A stretch of 28,778 nt of DNA from NCBI GenBank assembly GCA_025201365.1, contig JAIXMF010000161.1:1-28778 (forward strand), given 5' to 3'. Numbering within the stretch: the stretch's first letter is position 1; each line of letters starts with the position of its first letter. The notes under the pieces were generated by a model, which did not search any database, was not told the DNA's origin, and saw only the letters and a list, made by a program, of their open reading frames with translations. The translations under genes and the position numbers were made by a program. The DNA comes from Syncephalis plumigaleata (Eukaryota; Zoopagomycota; Zoopagomycetes; Zoopagales; Piptocephalidaceae). Shown here in pieces: positions 1 to 9,829 of this stretch.

Positions 1-618
1 TGTGGCTGAGCAGAACAGTGATGGTGTAGAGCGGAATGCGGTCTTTGCAATGAACTGGCTAATGAGGAAGTAGTCGTATAGTAGTAGTAGTAGTGGTAGC
101 CGTGTTCTCCTTCTTCTTAGCCGTTCCTTCATTGATTGATGCTGCTTTACTCTTGATGAAGTAATTCTCGATGTTATAGGTCGGTGATATCTAATAGAAC
201 TATGATTAATAACTAGCTGTGACAATAGCATGAAGAAGAAGAGTATTAATACATACCTTACTACTATCATTCGAGCTATTCCCATTTCGTTTACGTTTTG
301 ATATGGGTGCTGGTGCCTTGAACGTATTCTTTGCAGGTACATTTGACTTGTTGGCCAATGAAGCATGCTTAGATGTGGATGATGATGTCGATGTCGCTTT
401 GGCACTAGTTGGTGGGGGAGTCTTGTTTGATACCAATGCATTAGTGACAGATTGCTTCTTGGTATTATTGGCAAGTGCGAGTGGTGACAATGGTGTACGA
501 GGATTCGACATCATATTGCTCTTCTTATTAGAGAAGGACAGGAGTTTAGACTTGCTAGATGTCGATGTCTTTGTGCACTCATCATTGGCAATCCATAGTG
601 CAGATGCATTCGCTGAAT
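1..618. repeat. Left copy of the window-terminal direct repeat
   Basis: Bases 1-618 align along their whole length with 28188-28778, in the same orientation. By eye there are about a dozen substitutions and about eight indels; the indels account exactly for the 27-base length difference. The repeat covers the 3' part of exon 1, the 66-nt intron and exon 2 of the Ser/Thr-rich gene. It starts at the first base and ends at the last base of the window, so its true limits are unknown. Confidence 0.95.
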
Positions 619-1561
619 GTTGCAATGCAGGTGTTGGCGATGATGGAATTTGAACATTTGATGTCGTATTACCGATATCAGGAGATGGTAATGTGCATCG
701 GATAGGAGACAATGCTTTGTTGGTCTGTTCCTCATTGCTGATAGAAGAAGGAGAAGGAGAGGGTTCGTTATTTGCTGGCTTCTTACTATCTTGTTGCATA
801 GCAATAATAGGAGATGCCTCAGTGAAGAATGGCAATTCAAGCAGATCTAATGACTCTTGTGTCTTCATAGTGGGTGAAGATACGAGTAGAGGACTTGATG
901 AAGTTGCATCGACAGCCTGCTCCTTGCTCATCTGTTCCTTAGCATTGGATGATGTCTCATCGAATGGCCACATCAGCATGCCAGGACTTGATGATGATGA
1001 TGATGATGATGATGTGATGCAAGTATTGTTGAAGACAGGAGAGGTCAGCTGATCAATGATCGCATCATCAGCAGACAGCCGCTTCTTATTGCTCTTGGTT
1101 GGTGTGCAGAAAGCAGATGGTAGTTTGGGTGATGTTGATTGTCGCTGCGCTGCTGGTGTCAATGGCATTGATGTAGAAGAGAATGGAGGAGGCAGCTCGA
1201 CAATGTTGTCCGCTTGACCATCGATGGACGTGTCGGCAGTTGCAATGGGAGTAGAGGAGTCGATTGATGCTTGCATGGCTAGCACGTCATCATGAGCAGG
1301 TGTCTTGATGGTATGAGACAATGTGCATGACTGCTTGATCGACTGTTGTGTTGGAGTAGATGATGATGATTTCATCGCGGTGGGCAGACTAGCCACACCA
1401 TCCTTTAATGTTTGTAGCGTGTGTCTCATGGCTGTCACCGGCTTCTTCTTGAGTATGCTCATTGTCGACAAGAGCGAGATCTTGAATCGCATACGACGAG
1501 TTGGAGCCAGACACGGCTCGCGTTGTCGTTGCGACAGCTTCTTTTGTTGCCAGGAAAACAT
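59..1561 (-). CDS. Ser/Thr-rich low-complexity protein of unknown function, possibly cut by the window edge
   Basis: I do not recognise this protein. Exon 1 (1561-257) encodes 435 residues. It starts at the first ATG of the open frame and has a basic N-terminus (MFSWQQKKL, later ILKKK). Long Ser/Thr/Pro/Asn-rich stretches follow, including a Ser-9 run from TCA/TCG repeats near 990-1015, and a basic KRKR cluster at the exon end that could be a nuclear localisation signal. A 66-nt intron (256-191) starts GTATGT; the acceptor at 192-191 keeps the frame open, whereas the upstream AG at 201-200 gives an immediate stop. Exon 2 (190-59) encodes a more ordered piece with IENYFIKSK, then a Thr run and a stop at 61-59. 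The right-hand copy has a different frame here, so this stop may be a copy-specific indel and the real protein may be longer. IxxYF resembles the core of a PCNA-binding PIP box but lacks the usual Gln; this is only a resemblance. Confidence 0.6.
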
Positions 1562-2780
1562 GGTCTAGTGCGGAGTGGTTGTACTAAATGACTGGTGAAT
1601 ACTGCTGAACCACAAGGTGCGGCAATAATACAGAGCAGAGGATAATCATGCATCATATCAGTAAATACACACACACACTTGACGATACGCTTTCAAATCA
1701 CAGACAGGCTTGTCACTTACATTGAATATGGCAATACGAGCATAATACGAGTATGCTCGACAAGTAGTAATAAAAGAGGGAATGTAGTAATAGACTAAAG
1801 CTCTAGAGTGTGTTCGGAAACTGAACCAGAATAGCGCTGGATCAAAACAATAACAAACAGTCGAGTGGCTAGTTTGCTATTGCTCACAAGCGTAAAGCAC
1901 GTATATTAAAGCGAACAGACAAGCTTGACTATATGCTTTGGAATAATTAGAATAAATAGATCAGATACAACTTTCTGATGTGCAACGATAATAGCATACA
2001 GTAAACAAAACACAAGAAAGAATGAAAGAAAGTGAGTGAGTGAGTGAGTGAATGGGGAAGGACAGCCAAATACACAGTTATACCAGACTGATCATTCATT
2101 AACTATAATCTGCTTCCGCATCATTGTTTTCTAGATGCCACCATCTGCTACATGTCAATAGAGTTTTCGAAGCATACATGCCACTTGTATGCTGCGATAG
2201 ATACGGCATACACGTCATGCTGCATCTCTAAATATGCTGTTGGATAATACGCGTCGACGGTGTTTCAAGATGTAAACAAATAATGTCACGTGATATATGC
2301 ATATCCACTCGAGATATAATGATGATTACATTCATAGCAGACTAGCATATCAGGAATAAAGAGATGGCTTCATTCTAACAAGTGTCGAGATAATAGAATG
2401 ATTACCATTTAGAATGGAGATTAGTGCATATTGTCCGGATGTTGTCTCTTGTATTAGCAATGAATAAAATGGAAATAATATGTGATCAATATTGTTAACA
2501 TTTGAACCAGTACTTGCACATTATTTCTAAAGTAGAAGGAAGCAATGGCTATAATGCTTAGAATACGACATATATTTATTCAATAAATGACTGAATGATC
2601 TTGTAGATATACTTGTTGTTGTTGTACCAAGGAATAATGACTTGAATGGCATGGACACTAAATGAGGATCTTGCACCAATACATTCTTGACTTGAATACC
2701 TATAATATCTACTTGATGATGTCCTTGTCTTGTTCTTTAATCATGATGGATTAGTATGAGTATAATTATTGTGGATTATT
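1562..2780. other. Intergenic region, AT-rich
   Basis: I see no convincing gene. The region holds the 5' flank of the minus-strand Ser/Thr-rich gene and the 3' flank of the minus-strand signal-peptide gene. There is a short GTGA microsatellite at about 2031-2052. A minus-strand AATAAA at about 2575-2580 could be a polyadenylation signal for the signal-peptide gene, roughly 210 nt past its proposed stop. Confidence 0.6.
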
Positions 2781-3918
2781 ACCTACCGCTTAATTCTATC
2801 GTCCAGATGATGTAGATTGTAGTGTGATTAGCGTATCGTAGATGACGATTGGAGTAATGACTTACACCCTATCATGCAGGAACATATGTGGATCATGTGC
2901 CGTATTAGTATTAGTGCGTCATAAATTACGGTCAGAATGATTACTTACATCCTATCATACAGGAACATATGTCATATTATTATTAGTGTATCATCATTTA
3001 CGGTCAGAATGGTATCTTACCTCCTATCGTATACAAACATCCGTGGATCATGCGTCATACTGTGATTAGTACTCGTTCATTACGGCCAGAATGGTAACTT
3101 ACACCCTATCGTATACAAACATGCGTGGATCATATGTCATATTAGTATTAGTGCGTCATAAATTACGGTCAGAATGTTAACTTACAACCTATCATACAGA
3201 AACATAGGATCATACGCCACGTTGTAATTAGTACCCCATTCATTATGGTCAGAATAGTAACTTACACCCTATTGTGTACAAACATACGTGGATCGTGCAT
3301 CATACTGTGATTAGTACTCGTTCATTACGGTCAGAATGGTAACTTACACCCTATCGTATACAAACACACGTGAATCATGCGTCATATTGTGATTAGTACT
3401 CGTTCATTACGGCCAGAATGGTAACTTACATCCTATCATACAGGAGCAGACATGGATCATGTGTCATATTAGTATTAGTGTGTTATAGACTACGATTGGA
3501 ATGGAAACTTACAAGCTGTTATACAGAAACGTATAGATTGTGGGAGATATTGTGGTTATTACACTCATTCATTACAATCAGATGGTAACTTACACTCTAT
3601 CATACAGGAACATATGTCATATTATTATTAGTGCGTCATAAATTACAGCCATAACGATAACTTACTCCAACTTATAAAACGCATTCACACATGATTTTGA
3701 TTTATGTTACGATTAGTATAGTACTTGCTATGGTTAATAGGATAGCTTACGAAGTTGTGCTAACAAATTAATAGGCGAAATAAACATTACAATGTGATTA
3801 GCATGTCAAAACAACCATAAATACACATAAACTTACTATCTATTGGTAATCATCGGTAGACAATGAAACAATAGGCTATGATTAGTACATCAATCGATAG
3901 GGTCACGGCCAGACATAC
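2781..3918 (-). repeat. Tandem array of 14 intron-like units (about 82 bp each)
   Basis: On the minus strand, donors start at 3918, 3836, 3750, 3665, 3593, 3512, 3429, 3347, 3265, 3185, 3102, 3020, 2948 and 2865, with a closing GTAGGT at 2786. Spacing is 72-86 bp, most often 82 or 83. Eleven of 14 donors are GTAAGT; the others are GTATGT, GTAAGC and GTAAGA. Thirteen of 14 units have CTAAT about 35 nt in, and all 14 end in AG just before the next donor, usually as GATAG. The sequence between these signals varies clearly, most in the units nearest exon 1 and in the last unit. Units at 3665 and 3020 share an 11-nt loss and are 72 bp long. Intron 1 of the signal-peptide gene is itself the first unit, which suggests that the array grew from that intron. 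Confidence 0.9.
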
Positions 3919-4012
3919 CACGACGGACCAGGACGGGACTAGCTTCAACAGAGACCAGACTGGCGACAGCGACAACGGCGACGGCAATAGCGAGAACGGC
4001 AGAGAACTTCAT
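2790..4012 (-). CDS. Putative small secreted protein with a signal peptide and an array of 3-9 nt micro-exons
   Basis: Exon 1 (4012-3919) starts MKFSAVLAIAVAVV and reads as a textbook secretory leader: Lys at position 2, a long Ala/Val core, then a VEA-S cleavage-like site and a dibasic RR near residue 30. It ends in phase 1 at a GTATGT donor. Downstream, 14 tandem units each hold a donor and an AG placed 3, 5 or 9 nt before the next donor; 13 of the 14 also have a CTAAT motif. The tiny exons lie at 3839-3837, 3759-3751, 3670-3666, 3596-3594, 3515-3513, 3432-3430, 3350-3348, 3268-3266, 3188-3186, 3105-3103, 3023-3021, 2951-2949, 2868-2866 and 2795-2787. Joined in order they stay open, add DTQLLGSLDGGVGEDGN and stop at 2792-2790, giving about 48 residues. 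The leader is well supported; the chained micro-exons are inference. Alternatives are one roughly 1.1-kb intron, or a truncated product ending in the 39-nt segment at 3875-3837. No homologue is recognised. Confidence 0.45.
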
Positions 4013-4183
4013 GTTGAGGTTGGCCTAGTGGAATGGATAGACAGATAAGTTGACTAGAACGATAATATAAGGCAGTGGTATATACGAGTAGTAGTAGCAG
4101 TAGTAGCTAGAATAGAATAGAGTAGAATAGAATAGAAGAGCGAGTATGAAAATGACAAGTCGAGTGTGCCAAAAAGTGCTCGA

Positions 4184-4189
4184 TTTATA
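4184..4189 (-). promoter_or_regulatory. TATA box upstream of the signal-peptide gene
   Basis: TATAAA on the minus strand lies about 172 nt upstream of the ATG at 4012. The stretch between is CT-rich on the coding strand (repeats of CTATT and TACTAC), as expected for a 5' leader. The position is plausible for a core promoter with a leader of roughly 140 nt. No transcription start can be seen directly. Confidence 0.45.
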
Positions 4190-4464
4190 GCCGAGATGAT
4201 GATGGTGATGGCGGATATTCCTAGTGAGCATAATACGATGGTCATAGACCACAGTCAGACTATCTCCATACGATACTCTCCTCTGTACATGGATTGTACT
4301 CGGAATGATGGAACATCCATCAGACTGCACGTTTACCATGCCATCCATGTGAATATTGACCAGTAGATGCAGCATTCGCTAGTGAATCACGTCCACTTCA
4401 ATTGGTTTACTTTTGTCAATGACTGATAGCGACATAGCCAAGCCTTTAATCTGCTACTTATCGG

Positions 4465-4800
4465 TAGTACACCGAGCAAGCTAGCACCAATTAGATAGTG
4501 GAGTACGCGTCAGCATGTCCCAATCAACTACCAGTACATTCAAGATATACAGGAAAGCAAAGTAGCGGGTGAACAGTACAAGTCTTTAGCATATGACTGC
4601 ACCATTAGTTGTACGGGAATCAACTAGTAGCACTCGCGTAGTATTCCTCTCGCCACATGGACGTACAACAAATGTCTGCCGTGTTCACATACTAATATCA
4701 TTGCTATTGGTGCATGTCAAACGACGTTGAACTGTCAATCGATCATCTCCAGACTAGAAGCTATGCATATGGGACTGTGCATATGAAAAGAGGCGTGACT
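4465..4800. repeat. Diverged noncoding direct repeat, copy A
   Basis: Segments such as CACCGAGCA followed by CCAATTAGAT (about 4469-4497), ATTCCTCTCGCCACATG (about 4642-4659) and ATGCATATG (about 4763) recur in the same order in copy B, about 720 bp to the right. The match is patchy and clearly old. No frame is conserved. Confidence 0.55.
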
Positions 4801-5189
4801 GTTCGTATGTTTATTCGTGATATCGAACACCCTGATAGGTTACAAATACCTGTTCCTATCAGTGCAATGACGTAGACATCAATCAAATGGCCAGAATATA
4901 TCGTATCACCATTATCATTGATAGCTATCGATATGTTCGGTGAATGCTGACGCGTACACTTGCATCAACTGGTATTGCTTGTCTGTATCGTACATCCAGA
5001 TATGTTGACTACTTTGTATTGATTGATTATACGCTGATATTATTGCTATGATTGTATTGATTGTTGTATACATGGCTAGTGTATTATGGAATGAATAGTA
5101 GTAGTAGTAGTAGTAGTAGTCAATAGGCGAGTGATCATTGACGGATACAATGGACAGACAAATACCAAATGACAAGTAGTATTGGTGTA

Positions 5190-5490
5190 GTAGCACACCG
5201 AGCAGATGAGTACCAATTAGATGGAGGAATACATGTCATGCTTGTTTCTGTCAATTGTCGAATGCAATCCGAATGTATAAACTGAAACGTTGACATGAAT
5301 TACCCGAGTTAACTATCGTATGATTGCATTGTCACCTTTGCTTACAATGTATCATCTGGCATTCCTTTCACCACATGAGCGTACACCATATGAGCTACTA
5401 CAATTGCAGTAGACATGCATCGGGTGAGTGTCAAGATAGCCACTATCATCTAATCCCATTTAGATGCATACGATGCATATGAGTGTCGAT
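5190..5490. repeat. Diverged noncoding direct repeat, copy B
   Basis: This is the partner of the block at 4465-4800. CACCGAGCAG and ACCAATTAGATGG lie at about 5193-5224, ATTCCTTTCACCACATG at about 5361-5377, and GATGCATATGAG at about 5472-5483. A shorter third echo (GCTTGTCATG, then CTGCCAATTGTC) follows at about 5561-5598. I cannot tell what the unit once was. Confidence 0.55.
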
Positions 5491-6272
5491 TAAAGTGGAA
5501 ATGTAAGGAAAGCTATCCACCTGTTTAAGCATCATAGCAATTAGCGATGAATGAATGAATGCTTGTCATGTCGTGTAGCTACATGCCTGCCAATTGTCTG
5601 AATCGACACATCATCAGCATACAAATCCACCTAATCGATAAACTTACCTCTTTTCTCTATCCAACTGACTGCTTTGTTCCTATCTAATGACTGTTCTATT
5701 CCCTTCTACTTCTTTTCACCTTATTCATTAACAACTTACATGAAAATAACTACACAGCAATTGACTATATCATTGAAATCTTCAGTGTTATTCCATATGT
5801 ATATACATAACATTATCAATAAATCTATATTCTCAAAGTAAAACAGCCTTATGAACGCCTTAACTTTGTACGTAACACACTCTAACTTCTTTAGCTACTC
5901 ATTCAGCATTGCTTATGATAACTTAATACTACAATCATTACACTAAGAAGTAAGCACACATGCACACACATGACTGCTAATAAATAAGATGGGATCAATT
6001 AATATTGATGGAAAATGACCAAATCAGTCGTGTTTGTTTGTTTACTACTACTACTACTTGTTGTTCATTAACAAAAATGTTCACTAATGCACAACAAATA
6101 GAAGAGGTGGTTAGGATGTGTGTATATATATATCGCCAAGTGTGAATAACAGTATATGTAAGAGTATATTATGGACCGATGTTGAAATAGTGACAACAAC
6201 AACAACAACCAACAAATAACAACATCGCTTACTCATTCATTCACGCATACGCGTACACACATATATATCCAT

Positions 6273-7258
6273 TTAAGCCTTAAGGGCAAACTTGCGTAGA
6301 GGGAAGTTTTGCTCGCGCTTAATGGTGCGGAGTGTCTTGGTGCTACGCTCCTTCTTGGTCAATTGACGACGGATGGCACGTGTCTTCTTGACGCGCAAGT
6401 CAAGTGGCTTGTACTTCTTGCCCTTGTAGAGCAGAGCAACCTGAGCGCGTTGCTTTTGAGTAATGACAGTCAAGGTACGAGCAATGGCGTGCTTGACTTC
6501 GCGACTAATTAATACGGCGGTATAGCATATTAGAATAGATTAGTTGATGATCAATCAAAGCGGGCTGAAATAACAATAGAGCTACTAATCAATTCGTAAA
6601 GAAAAGAGATACTTACATGCGGAAGGTCTTGGCATTGTTACCAGCGGTGACCTTTTGGACACGAAGGGAAAGGAGCTCTTGCTTGAGATCATCCAACTGC
6701 TTCTCAAGAGCAGCACGGTCTTTCTGACGCAGCTCGGAGGCCTTGGAGGTCTATAAAATAGTCGCGAGTAATACAGAAATATCATAGAATAATGAATTAG
6801 TCAAGCTGTTCTATACATGTATGTTTACCAATATAATTATTATCCCTTCTACTATTAGTAGTAGCAGTAGTAGTATTGGTATGCGTATTATCTCGCGAAT
6901 AATACACTTACGCTAAAGTGATTACTACTGCTAAAGATTATTGCGCCACTTTAATTCTTATCATTACTATTAGCTGCTTAGTTGTTGTACAGCTGTATTC
7001 ATAGCAAAAGCAACAGTATAATACTATCTACTCTCGTTCTATTTATCATATATACGCCCCTATATCTCTTATATATAGACGAGTAAATACGAATCGCTTA
7101 CAACTATCTATCTATCCATCTATCTACTATATCCACGCTAATTATCTCCATATCCTATCAATATATTATAGTATTCATCCATCCATCCATCCATCCATCC
7201 ATCCATCTGCATACTCTACCAACTCATCCTATATTGTATTTGTATAGATACATACCAT
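6273..7258 (-). CDS. RPL35: 60S ribosomal protein L35 (uL29)
   Basis: Component of the large ribosomal subunit near the polypeptide exit tunnel. Exons are 7258-7256 (the start codon alone), 6750-6617 and 6504-6273, giving 122 residues; family members are 120-123. Exon 2 encodes the N-terminal helical hairpin (KASELRQKDRAALEKQLDDL, then LLSLRVQKVTAG). Exon 3 begins IREVKHAIARTLTVI and carries the family hallmark YKGKKYKPLDLR, then KKTRAIRRQLT and the end FPLRKFALKA. The start was chosen because ATG is followed at once by GTATGT and exon 2 continues in phase 0 without another upstream Met. Intron 1 is 505 nt, long for this window, and contains an ATCC microsatellite; I looked for a snoRNA in it and found none I could support. 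Intron 2 is 112 nt. A very secure family call; the one-codon first exon is likely but inferred. Confidence 0.95.
7175..7207. repeat. ATCC tetranucleotide microsatellite
   Basis: About eight ATCC copies on the plus strand, inside intron 1 of the L35 gene. ATCT and ATCC variants continue upstream at about 7104-7130. Confidence 0.9.
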
Positions 7259-7977
7259 ATTGTCGTTTCGGATGGATAGCGAATCCTAAGGAAACGAATG
7301 TTTAGAAAAGAGAGAGGAGGAGCCAATCTTGGGGCCGAGTGGACGATGGCATCCAGCTTGCCTCTGCGCACACCACTGTGCCAGTCAATCGACCCACTCA
7401 GTCACTCAGTCAGTCACATTCACTAATTCACAGATTAATTTACTATACAGTGTTTTTCCATCCAATTAGCGCATTTACCCTTTAACTTTTGCTCTTTATT
7501 AACAGATAGATTAATACAATTGTTAACATCATCATCACATTGCTATTATTATTGAGTAGTTGTCATTGCCCTAGCAGTTGAGGGAGATGTTAGTGATGGC
7601 GATATCATCTATTACAATTAGTGATAACTATTATTTATTCATAAAAACAAAAGGCTAACTGCGCAAATTGAATGGAAAAAGCCTGTAATCATTTTTACTT
7701 GAGAAATAACTAATAACAATAAAGTACTAATTTTATTAATATTTGCTACTAATGTTATGGATATTGAAGGTATGCCGTTGCATTGTGTTGATGGGGATAA
7801 TCAAATATTTGTATTTTGTATTTTGTATATAGAAGCAATTGGGAATGAGACATCATTATAGTAACAAGTCATTCTAATTAACTTGTTCGATATTATCCAG
7901 TCAATGATAATCAATAGCAGTGTTTACTATTGATTGAATACTAGTGTGAAGGTATTCATCATGTCACAACAAGTATG
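7259..7977. other. Intergenic: L35 promoter side and MARCH5-like 3' flank
   Basis: Bases 7259-7450 are the probable 5' leader and promoter of L35 and are locally richer in G/C, with CAGTCACTCAGTCAGTCA-like repeats at about 7396-7418. From 7450 to 7977 the sequence is AT-rich and I see nothing coding. Confidence 0.5.
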
Positions 7978-8263
7978 TTATAGTTTAACCGCGGTTTGTT
8001 CCTGCATTTCAGAGACATCACGAATACGACGTGAGCGACGTTGCTTTAACCGTTGTCGCTTATACAAAAGCTGTATCACATCCTGTAGTGACATACTTGT
8101 CTATTAGTATACACGATAGAAATAGTATGCATCTTCATTACCTTTGCCACTACAAATAGACATCCACCCAGTATACTACGATTAAATGGATCTCGTACAG
8201 TTGATCGAACAAGACTAATTCGTCCCAACATACTAATAAATACATCATATGTAAATATAATGA

Positions 8264-8306
<43 letters not shown>

Positions 8307-9829
8307 CGTAAAACTTACCTGCCACAAAATGAAGCAATAGCTAATCAATGTACAAACAAATGAATACATCATTAATTAGTATATCATCTAAATACAATAA
8401 ACAATAAATGACACTTACCAGGGAATAGAAGTGCACCGATGACTGTACGCATAACATCATGCATAACATCGATGAATACTAGATCATCCACTAGATCATC
8501 TTCAATTTGTGCTTGTTGACGTGGTATTGGTGTGGGTTCATTCTGATGTACACCTTCAGTATTAGGTGAAGTATTTGTCAAATTGATTCCTGTCTCTGTA
8601 GTTCCTGTTCCTGTTGCTGTTCCTGTTGCTGTATCCTCCATAAAAGGTGTTTGATATTGCGGTGACAATTGTAAATCCCATTGTCGCTCCATAGAACCGA
8701 ATATCCATTGATAGACACCATTGTAAGCCATACTGTATTAGTATATTCTATTAGATTAGACAGGCTGATTATTAAGATATTCTACTTACCGTATCCATGG
8801 CAATAGCACAGTTGTTACAGCGGGTGTTGGAGGCCATAATGGCTGGAATTGTGGCCCACCCATAATGGATAGAGGGAGTATCGGTAATACTGCATCAAGA
8901 TAAGTGGTACGTGAAAAGATAAGTGCAATAGGAATCATTGGTAATCCAATCTATTAGTATAAGCACATATGTATATATTAGTAAACAAGTTAATCAATTA
9001 GATGATCATTTCTAGCTTACCCATACTCGCCATCCCCATGGATTGGGACCACCTAGTAATCGTTCTCCATACTCGGTACCGCAGAGTGTAAGTACAGCAT
9101 ACGTGCTATCATATACAAAGTAGACATTGTTAGTGATGACTATTACGTATAGAGAGAGACTAGCAATTCATCATAATGAATATTACCCAAATGTAGTGCA
9201 TGTCACTAAAAGACAACAACCAAGACCAATACCGCAAATATACGGAATGGTAGAACGTATCACCGTATCACATCGTGACATAATTGCTAATAGAATAGAT
9301 CTCGATTCCACTAATTGATAGACAGCTTTGCATTGTGGACAATGTACCTACATACATATATATGTTAATATATATAATTACTTTACATGTCTGTACTTAC
9401 CTTCTTAAAGGGCATATCTTTTTGATTCTCTGTAATCCAGCGTAGTAAGCAGGATTCATGACTAATAAGTGAACATGAACATGCTTTCACCCAACGATCA
9501 TGAATGGTAGAATCACTTCGTGGTGAAAGTAGCGTTGTTGCATCGATATCAGCTTGCTCGTCATTACCAAAGCATATCCAACATTTACGCTGTTCACCAT
9601 TGATACTCGTACTATTTAATGATCTATAATCACTAGTATCACCATTGGTATGTTGCTGCTGCTGCTGCTGTTGCTGTTGCTGTCCACTCGTTGATACCGA
9701 ATAAAACGATGATGTTGGTGTGGTGGCTTGTCCACTTTGACTACTTCTATCGCTACGTGGAAATGATCCTATAGTAGTTATACGCGTACGATGTCGCTCC
9801 ATAAACTGTTGGAATCGAGCAGAAGCCAT
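7978..9829 (-). CDS. MARCH5-like RING-CH membrane E3 ubiquitin ligase
   Basis: Predicted transmembrane ubiquitin ligase. Exons are 9829-9401, 9347-9187, 9105-9021, 8950-8790, 8732-8419, 8340-8319, 8232-8142 and 8082-7978, all phase-consistent, giving 455 residues. After a Ser/Gln-rich N-terminus with a polyQ run (residues about 50-59) comes a C4HC3 RING-CH domain: CWIC, CSC, HESC with LLRW, and CPQC, spanning exons 1-2. Hydrophobic segments follow (IPYICGIGLGCCLLVTC; then WIGLPMIPIALIF), in the same order as in animal MARCH5, including the TY-A-V and IGLP-IP motifs. Animal MARCH5 acts at the outer mitochondrial membrane; that location is inference here. The protein is longer than MARCH5 (about 280), with an acidic Thr/Gly-rich insert in exon 5 and a basic tail (KQRRSRRIR). 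Exon 6 is only 22 nt. It is transcribed divergently from PDCD5. Confidence 0.85.
8276..8302. repeat. TA dinucleotide run in an intron
   Basis: About 13 TA repeats, in the intron between exons 6 and 7 of the MARCH5-like gene. Similar TA runs occur inside introns at about 10925-10955 (PDCD5), 17676-17693 (TBP) and 21355-21378 (TRP5), so they seem to be a common intron component here. Confidence 0.9.

Larger units (their letters stand above)
4190..6272. other. Gene-poor intergenic region containing a diverged duplication
   Basis: No convincing gene is visible. The open frames here are short, made of simple repeats such as the TAG/GTA run at about 5096-5120, and resemble no known family. Two blocks, about 4465-4800 and 5190-5490, are diverged copies in the same order; a third, partial copy lies near 5560-5620. 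Bases 6190-6272 are the 3' flank of the L35 gene. Confidence 0.6.

Noticed and set aside
303-1568. Plus-strand open frames opposite the Ser/Thr-rich gene
   Set aside because: They mirror codon structure (Asp runs opposite Ser TCA/TCG codons) of the minus-strand coding exon.
2866-3875. A 13-residue repeat protein (MTHDPRMFVYDR-like) from 39-nt exons
   Set aside because: The peptide frame is open in the best units, but only three units have the required upstream AG, exon 1 ends in the wrong phase for that frame, and some units have stops.
2781-3918. CRISPR-like appearance of the regular array
   Set aside because: The whole unit is repeated, with graded divergence and splice signals, and there are no unique spacers. 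The sequence is clearly eukaryotic.
4025-4375. 116-codon minus-strand open frame upstream of the signal-peptide gene
   Set aside because: It is made of CTATT/TACTAC simple repeats and overlaps the probable promoter and leader. No domain is visible.
4814-4834. tRNA T-loop-like GTTCGATAT on the minus strand
   Set aside because: No acceptor stem, anticodon arm or D-arm could be folded around it. I found no tRNA in the window.
4915-5196. 93-codon minus-strand open frame with a Tyr run
   Set aside because: The Tyr run comes from a TAG/GTA microsatellite. There is no family resemblance and it overlaps the diverged repeat.
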